The notes under the pieces were generated by a model that made no database searches, was not told the DNA's origin, and saw only the letters and a list, made by a program, of their open reading frames with translations. DNA of 64,000 nt from Coptis chinensis (Eukaryota; Streptophyta; Magnoliopsida; Ranunculales; Ranunculaceae), in NCBI GenBank assembly GCA_015680905.1, contig CM027382.1:20867501-20931500 (forward strand), in the 5' to 3' direction. Position numbers and translations under genes: made by a program. This document shows positions 1 through 10,971 of this stretch, piece by piece (the stretch's first letter is position 1; each line of letters starts with the position of its first letter).

Positions 1-1385
1 AGTCTGGGTTGTTGTTACGTCCTGATGGCTTGGTACGAGCTGGTGATGTACGAGCTGTGTAGATACAACTTGGAGTATGGACACGTGTGCTGTATTGATA
101 TGTTTGAGAACAGAGGGTACTTACATGGATCTAGATTGGTTTCTTGGAAGGTTTTGGTCATATTAAGATATTGAGATTTTTTTTGTTGGGTAAGTTTGAA
201 TTTCATTAAAAGAAATAGGGGAGTACAAGACGGATTGGTTAGGGCAACAAGCAGCACTAATAAGAGAGATGTTAAAATTTGTGCTCTTAATTGTTCTCGA
301 TATACATCTTTTCATCAAAATATTTTTACATGGTTTGTCTAAGTTGTATGTCATGGTCAATTGTTTGAGTATACTGTGTGCCTTTAGTAATATTGTTACT
401 GTGTACCATATATATTGCCTTCAGTAATTATATACGATGGATTACATTATTTTGAATTACTTCAAAATTCCTTAATATACATTGCTAGGTGGGCACGCAA
501 GTCAGATGTTGTGTGGATTACGTTATTTTGAATCACATGGGACTATTTCTTTTTGTAATGAAATTGAATCTTTTGAGTTAGCATATAAAAGGATAGAGGA
601 GGATATGAGTTGTATTTTTTTTTTTTAAAAGTAAAGAACTAAAGATATGAGTTGTATGCATACTCAAAATTACAGGCCTGCATTAATTTGATATCAGTCA
701 AATAATACTCAAAGCTATATTGTGATGAAGGTGTGCAGCTCTTCAACTTACCATTAAGTCTGATTCAAGGTTGGTATAAAGTTGAAGTAACAAATTATGA
801 TGTCGGGGTTTTATAATCTTTAGTATGATTGGATCTGTTATTTTCACCAAGGCATACAACCATACATACATCATTGCTTTGAGACTGATGTTTTGACTGC
901 TTTTTATGGAATTATATTCCCGATGTTTTGTGCTTATTATCAAAAAAATTGGTGATTTCCCCTAAGAGAAGATCAATACTATTTTCTCTGAGGTTGGATG
1001 AATTGGTCTATTGTGCTGATTTTTGGATGTTAATGGACTGCTACATATGTATTAAAGTGGAAATTGGATTTTAGAATGATGAAAAAAGAATTATGCATAT
1101 ATAAATTTTTTATTAAAGGATTAAGTGATAATTAGTGTCTTGGCTATCAATCAAGTAGTTATTGTAAATATTGTTATTTGTTCAATAAATACACCACATT
1201 GTATTGCTTGGTAATTATATTGTTCATCTTTGTAGACATGTGTTTAAGTTGTTGTTGATAGGGTTATATAATAAAAGCATTACTTTGTATTAACTCTAAT
1301 TCTTTATATTTTGAATGAGAATCATATGGGCAAATGTTATGCATATTATATATGTTATTAGTTATATGCATGCATCTAATACTTT
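1..1385. other. AT-rich intergenic DNA, no gene recognised
   Basis: I find no reading frame with family resemblance, no splice-consistent exon chain and no paired terminal repeats here. The short open frames (up to about 80 codons) are of the size expected by chance in AT-rich DNA. The left edge could belong to an element that begins outside the window. Confidence 0.6.
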
Positions 1386-2088
1386 ATGTTGTAGATGATA
1401 TGGTGTGTGGTGACACACAGAAGATCATATCATCAGTACCTTATAAAGTATAAGTAAACGTTCACAACCTAAATAGATTTGGACAAACCATTGGTACGGT
1501 TGTAGTATAATCTGGTATTAGTCTATCTTGACTATAGGATTACACTAGTGCACTTTGTGTGTATTAAACAGGACCAAGTGAGATTGTTTCTCTTTATACT
1601 GACTATATAAGAGAATAAACGCCTCTGTTGTTATGGATGCGTGTCCTCTTAATCCGGATATAATAATGGGCACTTACGTGCATTGTACATTGCTTTAAAT
1701 CATCAATGAGTGAGATTCATTTGTGAATCAACAAACTCGATGGATTGGGTAATGACATTGTATGTAAGGTGTGTTGTTGATTATAGAAGGAATCTGTGAC
1801 CCGCAGGAAGTCGAGCTGATGATGTCCCCTTGAGGAGCTCATAAGGATTGTCATGTAAACCCTGCAGGTGGATTTAATCCGACATGACAATGAGGTTGAG
1901 TGGTACTACTCAAGGACATAAGAAGTTGATTAATGTAGTTATCAATAACTTGACTTAATCAACGGGCATTCGATATCTTAAACACGGGGAGATCAACAAG
2001 CATATAATATGGAGCTTATAAACATAACACGTAATTTGGGATTAAGGCGGTAGTGCAACAATGGCCTTTAGTGGAATAAGCCATTTGT

Positions 2089-2141
2089 TGACGGACTTGG
2101 GCCGTGTGTTCTGGGCGAACATGGGAAGCCCAAGTCCGTCA
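2089..2141. repeat. Perfect 14-bp inverted repeat (hairpin) upstream of a TATA box
   Basis: The arm TGACGGACTTGGGC at 2089-2102 is followed after 25 bases by its exact reverse complement at 2128-2141. It lies about 45 bp upstream of the TATA box at 2185, inside the LTR-like segment. Confidence 0.75.
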
Positions 2142-2184
2142 GGAGGCCCAACCCTAATTTCTCCTCATGGTCCCTGTTGTAGCC

Positions 2185-2192
2185 TATAAATA
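2185..2192 (+). promoter_or_regulatory. TATA box of the LTR-like segment
   Basis: TATAAATA is followed by a C/T-rich stretch and, about 55 bp downstream, a purine-rich leader. This is a normal RNA polymerase II arrangement in plant LTRs. No coding frame follows it. Confidence 0.45.
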
Positions 2193-3009
2193 GAAACCCT
2201 TCTCTCTTGGCCGAATTTACTATTCATTGTTTTTAAAAAGAGAGGCAAGGAAAGAGAGAAAGAAAGGGTTGGTAGATCGTTGCCCACACAACGTCCAATC
2301 TAAGGATAGGAATACAACAGAAGATCAAGAGGTTGATTCGGATTCATAGATCTTGCTGATTCGTATATCTTATATTCTCAGAGTTATCTTAGCCGATTTA
2401 CAAGTATATATGTTTTCCAATCAAAATCGTGAAATTAATTCCGCTGCGTGTGGGTGTCACAGTTTGTAGAAATTTACATTCTGAAATAACGGTTCCTACA
2501 GTTGTATGGTACACTGTTGTGTGAAGTTATTTATAATGCATATCATGTCTAATATCAATATGACACAAATAGTTTATGTTCAATTTAGATGTAAAAAAAA
2601 AAGTGGAAACTCTATTGGATTTTTATTGTAAATAAAATGATAAATTTAGACATGTCTTAATTTCACTAAACTTACCCTAATGACAATCGAGTGGCATCAC
2701 CTTGGGTTAAATTCTAGTATATATAAGGAAACTTCATTTGGAAATCTCTAATATAGATAGCAATTGTTATTATCTTTAAAAAGAAATCTAACGGTTCAGA
2801 AATGTCGAGTTTTTGCAATCATTTTTTGCCAATATTAGAGATTTTCAAATGAGCTGAAATTTTGTAGAGATGATCTTAACGTTGAGTATATCATATCTAC
2901 AAAAAATTAGGGTTGAATTCATTTTCTAGATAAAATTTTACTTACGTACTTATTTTAAGTTAACTTAAATAGCTAATTTTTAAAGAATTAAATGACTATA
3001 TATATATAT

Positions 3010-3393
3010 GGAGAGGGATCAATATACCATGGTTTTCATACCATGGTTTATACCATGGCCCACAACTTCACCCACAAGACGAACTAGAACCTAATTTTTT
3101 ATGGATATGTCCAACAAACCATGAAGATCACCTCCACAAAATTTCAACTCATTTGATGATGTTTAACAATGTCAAAAGATGATTGCAAAATTGAAAAATC
3201 TGGGCCGTTAAAAAAAAAATTTAAGTTGTCAACAATTTTTAAATAGGTTAGAGATTTCCAAATTAGCCAAATTTTTGTGGAAAATCTATCCATAGTTAGG
3301 AGATCATATCCACAAAATATTAGCTTCTAACTCAACTTGTCAAGAGGTGTGGTATAAACCATGGTATAAAAAACCATGGTAAACGGATCCCTC

Positions 3394-3395
<2 letters not shown>
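3010..3395. mobile_element. 386-bp MITE with ACCATGG-rich terminal inverted repeats
   Basis: The left end GGAGAGGGATC with repeated ACCATGGTTT motifs is mirrored at the right end (ACCATGGT ... GGATCCCTCCC, up to 3395). The inverted repeats are about 45 bp with mismatches. The element sits in a TA dinucleotide run on both sides, so a TA target duplication is likely but cannot be delimited. It has no coding capacity. The interior resembles the AT-rich DNA just upstream (2740-2940), which may be a decayed relative. The size and TA target would fit a Stowaway/Mariner MITE, but the superfamily is not certain. Confidence 0.7.

Positions 3396-3437
<42 letters not shown>
3396..3437. repeat. (TA)n microsatellite
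   Basis: About 21 TA units directly follow the MITE, and a shorter TA run precedes it. Confidence 0.9.
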
Positions 3438-3440
<3 letters not shown>

Positions 3441-4321
3441 ATTTAATTCGTAAAACCCTTCAATACTTTACCAATATAAATGATTAATTTTTAAAATAAT
3501 AATATGCCTACTCAATACTCACATAACTGACATAAGGAGATTGTATCAAAATTGAGTACGTATAAAAAAAAAAATTAAACAATCTTTTAAAGATCATGTG
3601 CGCACGACACATGACTAAATGACTAATTAACCTAGGCTATAGAAATAAGAACAATACATGAGAATGATTATAGTTTTTTATTCCAAAATACTTTTCTAAT
3701 GATTATAGTCAAATGTATAACTAAATTACTACAGTTAGATTTGCTAGAAAACTTAGTGACAAGCGTAGAAGACTAAGGCTGTGTTTCTTTAGTGGCAAAT
3801 GGGGGTGGCAAATTTTATTTTCCCACTAGATGCACCATTTGCCAGTGTTTGAGTGCATTTAGAGGCACTTGCAAACACTATTTACCATTTGCCGGCAAAC
3901 AAAATTTTCCCACTAGAAGTGGGAAAATAGAATCCACCTCTCCCCCTAAACTCTTTTGCCACTCGATATTTTTCCACTAGGGCAAGAAAAATTTGCCACC
4001 GTCTCTCGCTCTCATCTTCCTCTCTCATTCACGAAGGAAACTTGAAACACCTTTTCTCTCATATTTTTTTCTCTCTCTCTTGTAAAAAGTTTTGTGAGTG
4101 GGCAAGAAAAATTTGCCACAGTCTCTCGCTCTCATATTTTTTCTATTATGTTGAATTTATTGATAATATATACTCAATTGTTGAAAAAGATTATTTTTTT
4201 ACTCAGAAATTTATGTTACAGTAGCTTATTAGTTCTGGGCATGTTGTTTTACACCTACAAGTTATTGGATTAAGTATGTGGATGCATACTTTGAAGTAAA
4301 ATTATGCTTTTTGTGTTTCAG

Positions 4322-5418
4322 GTCACCAATTCCAAGCATGATTATCATCTACAATGTATCCTTGAATGGTATGCAAGTTTCTTTGCTTAGTAGTCTGTAC
4401 TATATTTGAGTGTTTATAAGTACTTGATTTGGAATGCAGTTTTAGTTCCTAAAACACATTCTTGCAAACGTGTGGAATACCTAAGAATAGTGTTGTCATT
4501 TTCTTATAGTAATGTTGAGGGATCAAATGGTTTTGTTTCTCCTCTAGGTCACAAAGAAGCAAAGAGTGCCCAATATGCTGGCAGCTACTTGTATTGAAGG
4601 ATCCTGCGAGGTACTTCTTTTATCTAGAAAGTGAATCTTATACCATTGCACTTGATAATATGTGACATTGAGCTTCTGGTTTGCTCCATATGTTACTTCC
4701 ATGAAAATAGCGAGTGACCACAAGTGAAGATAATATTTTCAACGATATTCTTTTGGTTTAGTACATTAGTTGATGTATAAACTTCTCTTTACAGCCAAGA
4801 GCTTCTAGCGGCAGTAGAGATTGAAACAAACGCTAGAGGAAGGCGCACATCTTCGTCTTCATCTGCATTTGCCCGAATCCCCTATGAAGACTCCGATTCT
4901 GATGATGTCAGTGATTATAGTTGAACAGTAGCCCAATTTTCTTTTGATTGGTTTATTCTTAACTTCCTTAATTATTTATTAACTCAGATTATCTACTGTT
5001 GGGTATTTTCAGGTCTCATACGCAGAAGACTCAAACTTCAATGAGCATATCATGCAACATTTGACAGATGCAGCATTGAGCAGGGCCCGTCATTTTAGCA
5101 AAAGCGAGGCACGATCTCTCAGGATGGATCCTTCGTGATTTCATGTATTTTCTCGCTTCTTCAGATAACTCTAATATACAGCAAACATATACAACTACGT
5201 CTGTTGAAAGTCATAGCTCAAGCAATCCTACATCCCCAGACAGTGACACTCAAAGAGATATTGAATCTACTGACATAGGTTTTCAACCGACAAAATATGT
5301 GCTTTCTCCTCCTGTAGAAGCTGGCTCAAACATTAGGTACGACCACCACAGTCCTTTAAGACCTGGGTATCCTCTCAGACTACTTAATCTTGTATTGAGG
5401 TTCAGTGTCTTGTTTTAA
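4322..5418 (+). pseudogene. Captured fragment of an RHF1A/RHF2A-like RING E3 ubiquitin ligase
   Basis: Four exon-like blocks joined by GT/AG introns translate into consecutive parts of a RING-H2 Group F (RHF) ligase. Exon 4322-4368 gives VTNSKHDYHLQCILEW and exon 4548-4610 gives SQRSKECPICWQLLVLKDPA. Exon 4795-4906 begins QELLAAVE and ends in an acidic DSDSDD stretch. The block from 5013 gives EDSNFNEHIMQHLTDAALSRARH. Splice phases agree across all junctions. The RING N-terminus is missing, so there is no start codon. The family cysteine before K-H is replaced by serine. A stop and a one-base frame change occur near 5138, after which a Ser/Thr-rich frame runs to 5418. RHF proteins target KRP inhibitors in gametogenesis; this copy cannot make a working RING. 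Confidence 0.8.
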
Positions 5419-6016
5419 TTATGATATCATTGTACATTTGTGTTATTTATGTATATAGTTGTCCTGCATAACAAGAATCTTCTGTCCATCTGAAAATATT
5501 ATTGAAGAAAAATTAAAAGAAAAGGAAAAATTCTTGAGTTATGTGTTAAGTGGGGCTTCTTGTACATAGTAAGACTATATGGTCTCCCTGCTTGTTAAAT
5601 TGTTATTGGCATCGGTATCGATTGACGATATTGTCGTTATGGATTGCACTTCTCACATTGTTGCAGTGAAGTATTGACCACACAAGGTGATCCTATCAAT
5701 AAATGTGTTATACAATTGTGCCACCATTGAAAGTACATTCCTTTTCTTACTTTTAATCTCAACTTTCAAGGATGGTTTGTCTTTTTTTGCTAGACAGAGC
5801 TGTAGAGATGGAACTGTGCTCTATTTCCAGATCCTGTTGGTAAGTTTTTGTAAAGATATTAGTTATATGTCTGACATTTAGTAGTTTATTGTGCTTCTTG
5901 TTCTTTTTGTACCTACTTCTTACATGTAGAGCCTTTATATTTTCTTTCAACCGATATGATTGTGGTGTGGTGGTCATACGTGTGGACTGGTGGAGTGGTG
6001 TCGTACATGTGGTGGT

Positions 6017-6225
6017 AGTCTTTGTGATCTTTGGTCTTTGTCTTTGGTGTTAGTCTTTAGTGCTTGCTTGTTGGTGTTGGAATTGTGCAGTCTTGATTGT
6101 CTTTGAGTGCTAGTGCCGGTCTTTGTTGTTGATCTTTGGGTCTTTGGAGTCTTTGGTCTTTGCTATTCTTTGGGTGTTGATCTTTGGGTGTTGTTGCTCT
6201 TTTGTTGGAGTCTTTAGCGATCTTT
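6017..6225 (+). repeat. T/G-rich degenerate repeat of the TCTTTG motif
   Basis: The motif TCTTTG with short T/G-rich spacers recurs more than a dozen times on the + strand, giving strongly strand-asymmetric DNA inside the Harbinger element. No coding frame is supported. Confidence 0.6.
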
Positions 6226-6381
6226 GGCACCGCAAATCTAACATTTTCCCACTAGAGATTTGCTTCTTCTTTGGGTTAAGGTTGTCTTCTTTGCCTTTGT
6301 GAAGCTTGTTCTATCTATCATATCCTTGTGAATTGTTTTCCTTGTGAAGCTTCTTCTATCCTTGTGTGGACAGGTTTATGT

Positions 6382-6493
6382 GATATGCCAATGTAGTCGT
6401 TTGGTTTAAATGAATTGTTGCCCTCATACTTGTCGTAGCAACATGATATGCCAATGTAGTCGTTTGGTTTTAATGAATTGTCGCCCTCATAAG
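6382..6493 (+). repeat. Two tandem copies of a 63-bp unit
   Basis: Copy 1 (6382-6444) and copy 2 (6445 onwards) both begin GATATGCCAATGTAGTCG and stay nearly identical for about 50 bp. They lie between the cargo fragment and the right end of the Harbinger element. Confidence 0.75.
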
Positions 6494-6929
6494 TCATACT
6501 TCTTTTTTTTTTTATTATATATTTCAATGAGGTTGAAAACCAAAAAAAAAATCCAAAAAGTTGAAATATCATTTTTTATGGAAAAAAACCATGTAAACAA
6601 ACACTGGCAAAACTGGCAAATCTCATATTTTCCCACTATAAATTTTTGCAAATAAACACTGGCAAACTGAAATTTTCCCCACTACAAATTAGCCTGGCAA
6701 ATCTCTAGTGGGAAAACACTGGCAAATCTAACATTTTCCCACTAGAGATTTGCTAGTAAACAAACACACCCTAAAGGTTTCCCCATGCATATAAAGGCAA
6801 AAACCATATTATTTAGATTTTTATATGTTTGCATCATTGACCTTTGAAATATATGTTAAACGCGCGTGTGAGTAACGTTAATACTATGTACATTAGTAAT
6901 CAACTAGAAATTTTCCAAATTGTAATGAT

Positions 6930-7140
6930 TCTGAGATTGTGGAGGCCCTAGGCGAGCTCTCAAATGACAAAAAAAAACCAAAAAAAGTATGCACTATTTT
7001 ATATATATAATTTTCGGAAATTATAATATAAGCAATTGTGTGGTGTAGTGGTTGTGTATTCAGTTTCGGTGGATGTATGTGGGTTCGAGTTATTGCAGTA
7101 GCATTTTCAAAGATTATTATGCATTTTATTGCCAAAAATT
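6930..7140. mobile_element. Relic related to hAT element ends
   Basis: The stretch GGCCCTAGGCGAGCTCTCAAA near 6942-6963 closely matches the terminus of the hAT element starting at 43194. No partner end or transposase is seen, so this is a short decayed piece. Confidence 0.35.
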
Positions 7141-7304
7141 GACTTTGGGCCTAACCAAATACAAACTGACCAGGCCTATACCAACAAAATCTTACTAGTT
7201 GTGGTCTGGATGGGGTGTGTTGAATCATGGTTTCGTCCCTGCTTCCACATTGGATTTACTATTATAGTATTATCTTAGTTGTCTTAATTCGAAACCTTCA
7301 GTAA

Positions 7305-7774
7305 GAGCTTTCCCAATGCAAGCGAGAGTTTTTCACGTCCACGTAGGCTCAATTTCTCTTGTTTCCTACCATTTTGGTGAAAAGCAAGGTGAGGCTATCC
7401 AATGCAAAGGTAAGTTTGAATCTCGAACGAAATGTTTGATTCCGTCTGAATGTAAAAATCGAAAAAACGCTCTGGACGGAATGAAACATCCCATCTGAAG
7501 TTTAAAAAAAACCGAAAAAAATTGAAAAAACACACGAGACGAAATGAAAGATTCCGTCCGGAAAAAAAATTGAATAAAAAAAAAACACGAGACGGAATAA
7601 AACATCCCGTCCGAAGTTCACAACTCAGCTACTTTCTCAGTAGCAACTGCTACTCTCGTTTTCACTTAGTCATAACTGACCGACTTTGTCACCCTTGCAT
7701 TGGGCAAGAGTTTTTTCCCAAAAATAGTGAAAATTGTCAATTTCCCTCCATAATAACTGTGATTGGGAATGCTC
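7305..7774. mobile_element. Tourist-like (PIF/Harbinger) MITE related to the Pong-like element at 32571
   Basis: The inverted ends GAGCTTTCCCAATGCA and GAGCATTCCCAATC (reverse complement of the right end) are flanked by TAA at 7302-7304 and 7775-7777. The length is 470 bp. The interior contains several GACGGAATG/CATCCCGTC half-palindromes (for example about 7483-7497 and 7549-7615) of the same type as those in the 7-kb Pong-like element. The subterminal GTGAAAAGCAAGGTGAGGCT also matches that element's left end. It has no coding capacity and is most simply a deletion derivative of that family. Confidence 0.8.
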
Positions 7775-7943
7775 TAACATGAGTAGAAGCCATTGAAGTC
7801 TTAATCCAGGTTTTACATGTTCGCTAAATCAACATCATCCCATGGCCTAAAGACTTTAAATGTAAAATTATATGTTTTCATGTTAACGCAAGTGACACTA
7901 ACACACACTGTTCTAAAAATCGGTCTAGGCGGCCACCTAGGCA

Positions 7944-9295
7944 CAGTGGCGGAGCCAGAGGGGCCTAGGGTACACCCTGGCGTACCCTCAACTTCATTAA
8001 AAAAAATCTACATATATCACTTAACTTGTTTGGAAAGGGAGTACTCTCAACTCTACTTATATGACTTAACTTGTTTGGAAAATAAACCAAATAAAAGGGT
8101 GCACATATGTACTGACGTACTTGATATTTATCACTTAATTTGCTTTTTGAAAGTAAACCAAACAAAAGGGTGCACATCGGCACATGTACTAATGTATGTG
8201 ATGTACAGATGTACCAAAAAAGCAAAATAGCAATCACTCAAACTAAAAATCCCAACCATATATAAACCCAAACAAAGAAACCCTATTCTATTTATAAAAA
8301 AAAAACCCTCACATACTCTACTTTTCCTATTTCTTCCATTCTCTATTATTCTATATTAAAATTTAATTCTTCTACTCTTCTACCTAAACAAACACCTTTA
8401 CACCTAGCGGTTTTGTGGAGACAACTAGGTGACCTTTATATTATTTAATTCTTTATCGTCTTTTTGTTTTTTTTGTACTAATTCCTAAACCATATTATTT
8501 AGATTTTTATATGTTTGTGATTATTATTTTATTTTGTAAACATCATTGGTGGTTTATTTTAATTCTTGTAATTTCAATTAAATTTATTGGTGGTTTATTT
8601 TAATTGGCATGTCTTGATCCTTGTGAGTCATTTGCTGCTTTTGATAAACAAAAGTTAATCCATTTTACTCAACTTTATCTCGATGATTTTTCAGAGATAA
8701 ATAAGATGGAATTAGCATATCAATTTGAGAATTGTATTATTGATGTGCGTTCCGATACTAAGTTTGGTAAAGTAAATGGAATTGGCGGTTTAGCCAAAAA
8801 AATGGTTGAGACGAAGAAAGACATTATATACCTACTTGTGTATTTGTTGATTAAGTTGACACTGATTTTACCTGTTGCTACTGCTACTATTGAGAGGGCA
8901 TTTTCTGCTATGAATATCATAAAAAATCGTCTGCACAATCGGATGGCAGATGAATGGTTGAATGATTGTTTAATAACATAATTAAAAAAAAAAGTTTTTG
9001 ATAGCACTGATACAGAGTTGATCTTGCAACGCTTCCAAAAGATGAAGAAGGATGACAAAAAATAAGGTCGCCGAGGACAACTATGAAGAAGTACTTGTTT
9101 AGATTGAATTATTTTTTCTTTTCTTATTTTTTTTATAATACATTTATTGCAATTATTTTATATAATTTTTTTATGTTCAAAATATATTTGTTTTGTGATC
9201 GGGTTTGAATTTTTAGTTAAAAAAAAATCGTGTTTTTATTTTATGCTTGGTTTCTGGGTGACTCACCCTCACTTAAATTCCTAGCTCTGCCACTA
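7944..9295 (+). mobile_element. Deleted hAT element nested in the hAT MITE
   Basis: The left end CAGTGGCGGAGCCAG matches the right end (reverse complement TAGTGGCAGAGCTAG). An 8-bp duplication CCTAGGC(A/G) lies at 7936-7943 and 9296-9303. The element is 1352 bp and retains only the C-terminal part of a transposase. Its terminus resembles a relic at 31262. Confidence 0.85.
8604..9065 (+). pseudogene. C-terminal fragment of a TTF-type hAT transposase
   Basis: The frame to 8981 ends in the hAT dimerisation signature: LILPVATATIERAFSAMNII is followed by NRL...WLND. This region lets hAT transposases oligomerise. After a stop at 8979-8981 and an A-run frameshift the last about 20 residues continue (VFDSTDTELILQRFQKMK) to a stop at 9063-9065. 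The zinc finger and catalytic core are absent, so it is a remnant in a non-autonomous element. Confidence 0.75.
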
Positions 9296-9680
9296 CCTAG
9301 GCGGTCTCTAGGCGCTAGGCCCCCCAACCGATTAAATGTCGAAAATTAAAGGCCCGTATAGACTTAAGATTTGAATGAGTTTAAAAGACTCAAGTCTAAT
9401 ATAAATTATATGCCACTATAACAAAGAGTAGGTTTTTATATGAAGTCGATATTCTTCAACTATTACGCATTTTTGTAGTAAGTATCTTTGTTTGTGTTTA
9501 TTTTTTAAGTTATGGTAAATGATTTTCTTCATTTCTTGTAGTATAGGTGTGTATTACTATATATATTAGGAAAAAAAAAACCACCTAGCGCCTAGCCTCG
9601 TCTAGGCACTGCCTAGAAGGCCTAGGCGCTCTCCCACCGCCCGACTACCGCCTAGCATTTTTTAGAACACTGCTAACACA

Positions 9681-10576
9681 CCAATTATTCATTTTTACCC
9701 GAGCCGAACTATGGGCTCCCATCTTACCAATGCCCGGCCCATAAGTTTGGTCAGGCCGGCCTTATGCCTTGTCGGTTTTTCACTTTTTAAAATTAATATT
9801 TGATGCTGAACGCCTGCAGTTCTGAACCCCTCCGCTGTTAACGAATCAATATTCTCTTGGTCTTTCATTTTGTTCCCACACTTTCACCCGCATGTAACAC
9901 GAAGATTTTCTCAACCAAAGCGTCTTTAAGATCAAATGCAGTTGATCTCTAACAGTCTAACACACTTTATATGCATTGTAATAACTTGTACTTGTTGTTA
10001 GCTTTTATGAAGTTGGTCAGCTGGTGGGTGATGAAAGCAAGTGCGGATTAATCCCAACCAATTTAAGGCACTAAAACAGACGTACTTAAAAAGACATCAC
10101 GACCAATTTTGGCGTAATGTCAAAATTTAGGTATATATTTAGGTATAGGGTTAGTTAGACTTACGCCCCCCCCCCCCCATTAATAGTTGCAATTAGTGTT
10201 ACCCCCTCCCCATTTTCAAAATATTAGTGATACCCCAATTGCAAGATCCAACGGCTACGAGATGATTTTTTTTCAGATGAAGAAATCAATCGTTGGATCT
10301 TACAAATTGAAAGGGGCTCTATATTACACACATGCGTTTGCACGTGCATAATACTAGTTTATGTTAAATATAGAGAATTTACGTTATTTTCAACCAGAAT
10401 TGGTACAGGGTGCAATATACCGATATATACCATTTAACCATATATGTATCATCGTCTATACTAATCATTAAGAGTACATAATTATTTCAACAAGATTTCG
10501 TACAGACAAAAGTACATTAACCTATATATACAAGTATGCAAACCTTACTACGCATCGGTTTTTTTAAGTCTTGAAA
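9681..10576. other. Intergenic DNA upstream of the O-methyltransferase
   Basis: No gene is supported. A run of 13 C residues lies at 10166-10178. Short stretches look like decayed repeats, but no paired ends were found. Confidence 0.5.
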
Positions 10577-10971
10577 CCCGTCCCTCCAGATCGATAGTTA
10601 GCATGATTTCTTTGGATTCTAATTGTAAATGGTAATTGTAATTATATAGGAGAGACTCATTTATTTATTTATTTTAAACAAAATGGGAGATAATTATGTT
10701 ATTTGAGTGAGATTAGGAAGGTTCTTTTAAATTATCAATAATAAAATAGGGCTTGTTTTAATTTCAATGTGGAAAATAGGGCCCGTCCCTCCAAGTCGAT
10801 AGTTAGCATGGTTTCTTTGGATTCTAATTGTAATTATATAAGAGAGACTAATTTATTTATTTATTTGAAACAAAATGGGAGATAATTATGTTATTTGAGT
10901 GAGATTAGGAAGGTTCTTTTAAATTATCAATAATAAAATAGGGTTTGTTTTAATTTCAATGTGGAAAATGG
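10577..10971 (+). repeat. Tandem duplication of a ~200-bp unit upstream of the O-methyltransferase
   Basis: Unit 1 (10577-10781, 205 bp) and unit 2 (10782 to about 10971) both start CCCGTCCCTCCA and run through GTTATTTGAGTGAGATTAGG to TTCAATGTGGAAAAT. The copies are near-identical apart from a 14-base deletion in unit 2 and scattered changes. They end about 300 bp upstream of the ATG at 11277. Confidence 0.85.

Larger units (their letters stand above)
1390..2510 (+). mobile_element. Probable LTR (solo or remnant) of a retrotransposon
   Basis: The segment is laid out like a plant LTR read left to right. There is a long non-coding U3-like part, a TATAAATA box at 2185-2192, then a purine-rich leader (about 2240-2270), and an end near 2510 in the motif GGTTCCTACA preceded by a CCGCTGCG-containing stretch typical of plant LTR 3' ends. 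No gag, pol, primer-binding site or second LTR copy is visible nearby, so it would be a solo LTR or a remnant. The left boundary is uncertain and I could not establish a clean target-site duplication. A non-coding RNA gene is an alternative. Confidence 0.4.
3777..6771 (+). mobile_element. Non-autonomous PIF/Harbinger-type element carrying a captured host gene
   Basis: The ends are GGCTGTGTTTCTTTAGTGGC on the left and the reverse complement of GGGTGTGTTTGTTTACTAGC on the right. They are flanked by the 3-bp duplication TAA at 3774-3776 and 6772-6774, which is the PIF/Harbinger signature. Subterminal motifs (GGCAAAT, TTTTCCCACTAGA) recur at both ends, and a copy of the right subterminal block also lies internally at about 6228-6262. 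No transposase frame is present in the 2995 bp. The interior holds an exon/intron stretch of a RING-type E3 ligase gene. It is therefore a gene-carrying (Pack-type) non-autonomous element. Confidence 0.85.
7906..9672. mobile_element. hAT-type MITE split by a second hAT element
   Basis: The termini CACTGTTCTAAAAA and the reverse complement of TTTTTTAGAACACTG are flanked by a perfect 8-bp duplication CTAACACA at 7898-7905 and 9673-9680. Without the inner insertion the element is about 400 bp. It is rich in CCTAGGC-type motifs that form a long imperfect hairpin. The 8-bp TSD and CA(C/G)TG ends indicate the hAT superfamily. Confidence 0.85.

Noticed and set aside
15-943. Several 60-80-codon frames at the left edge
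   Set aside because: Lengths are within chance for AT-rich DNA and none has recognisable motifs or splice context.
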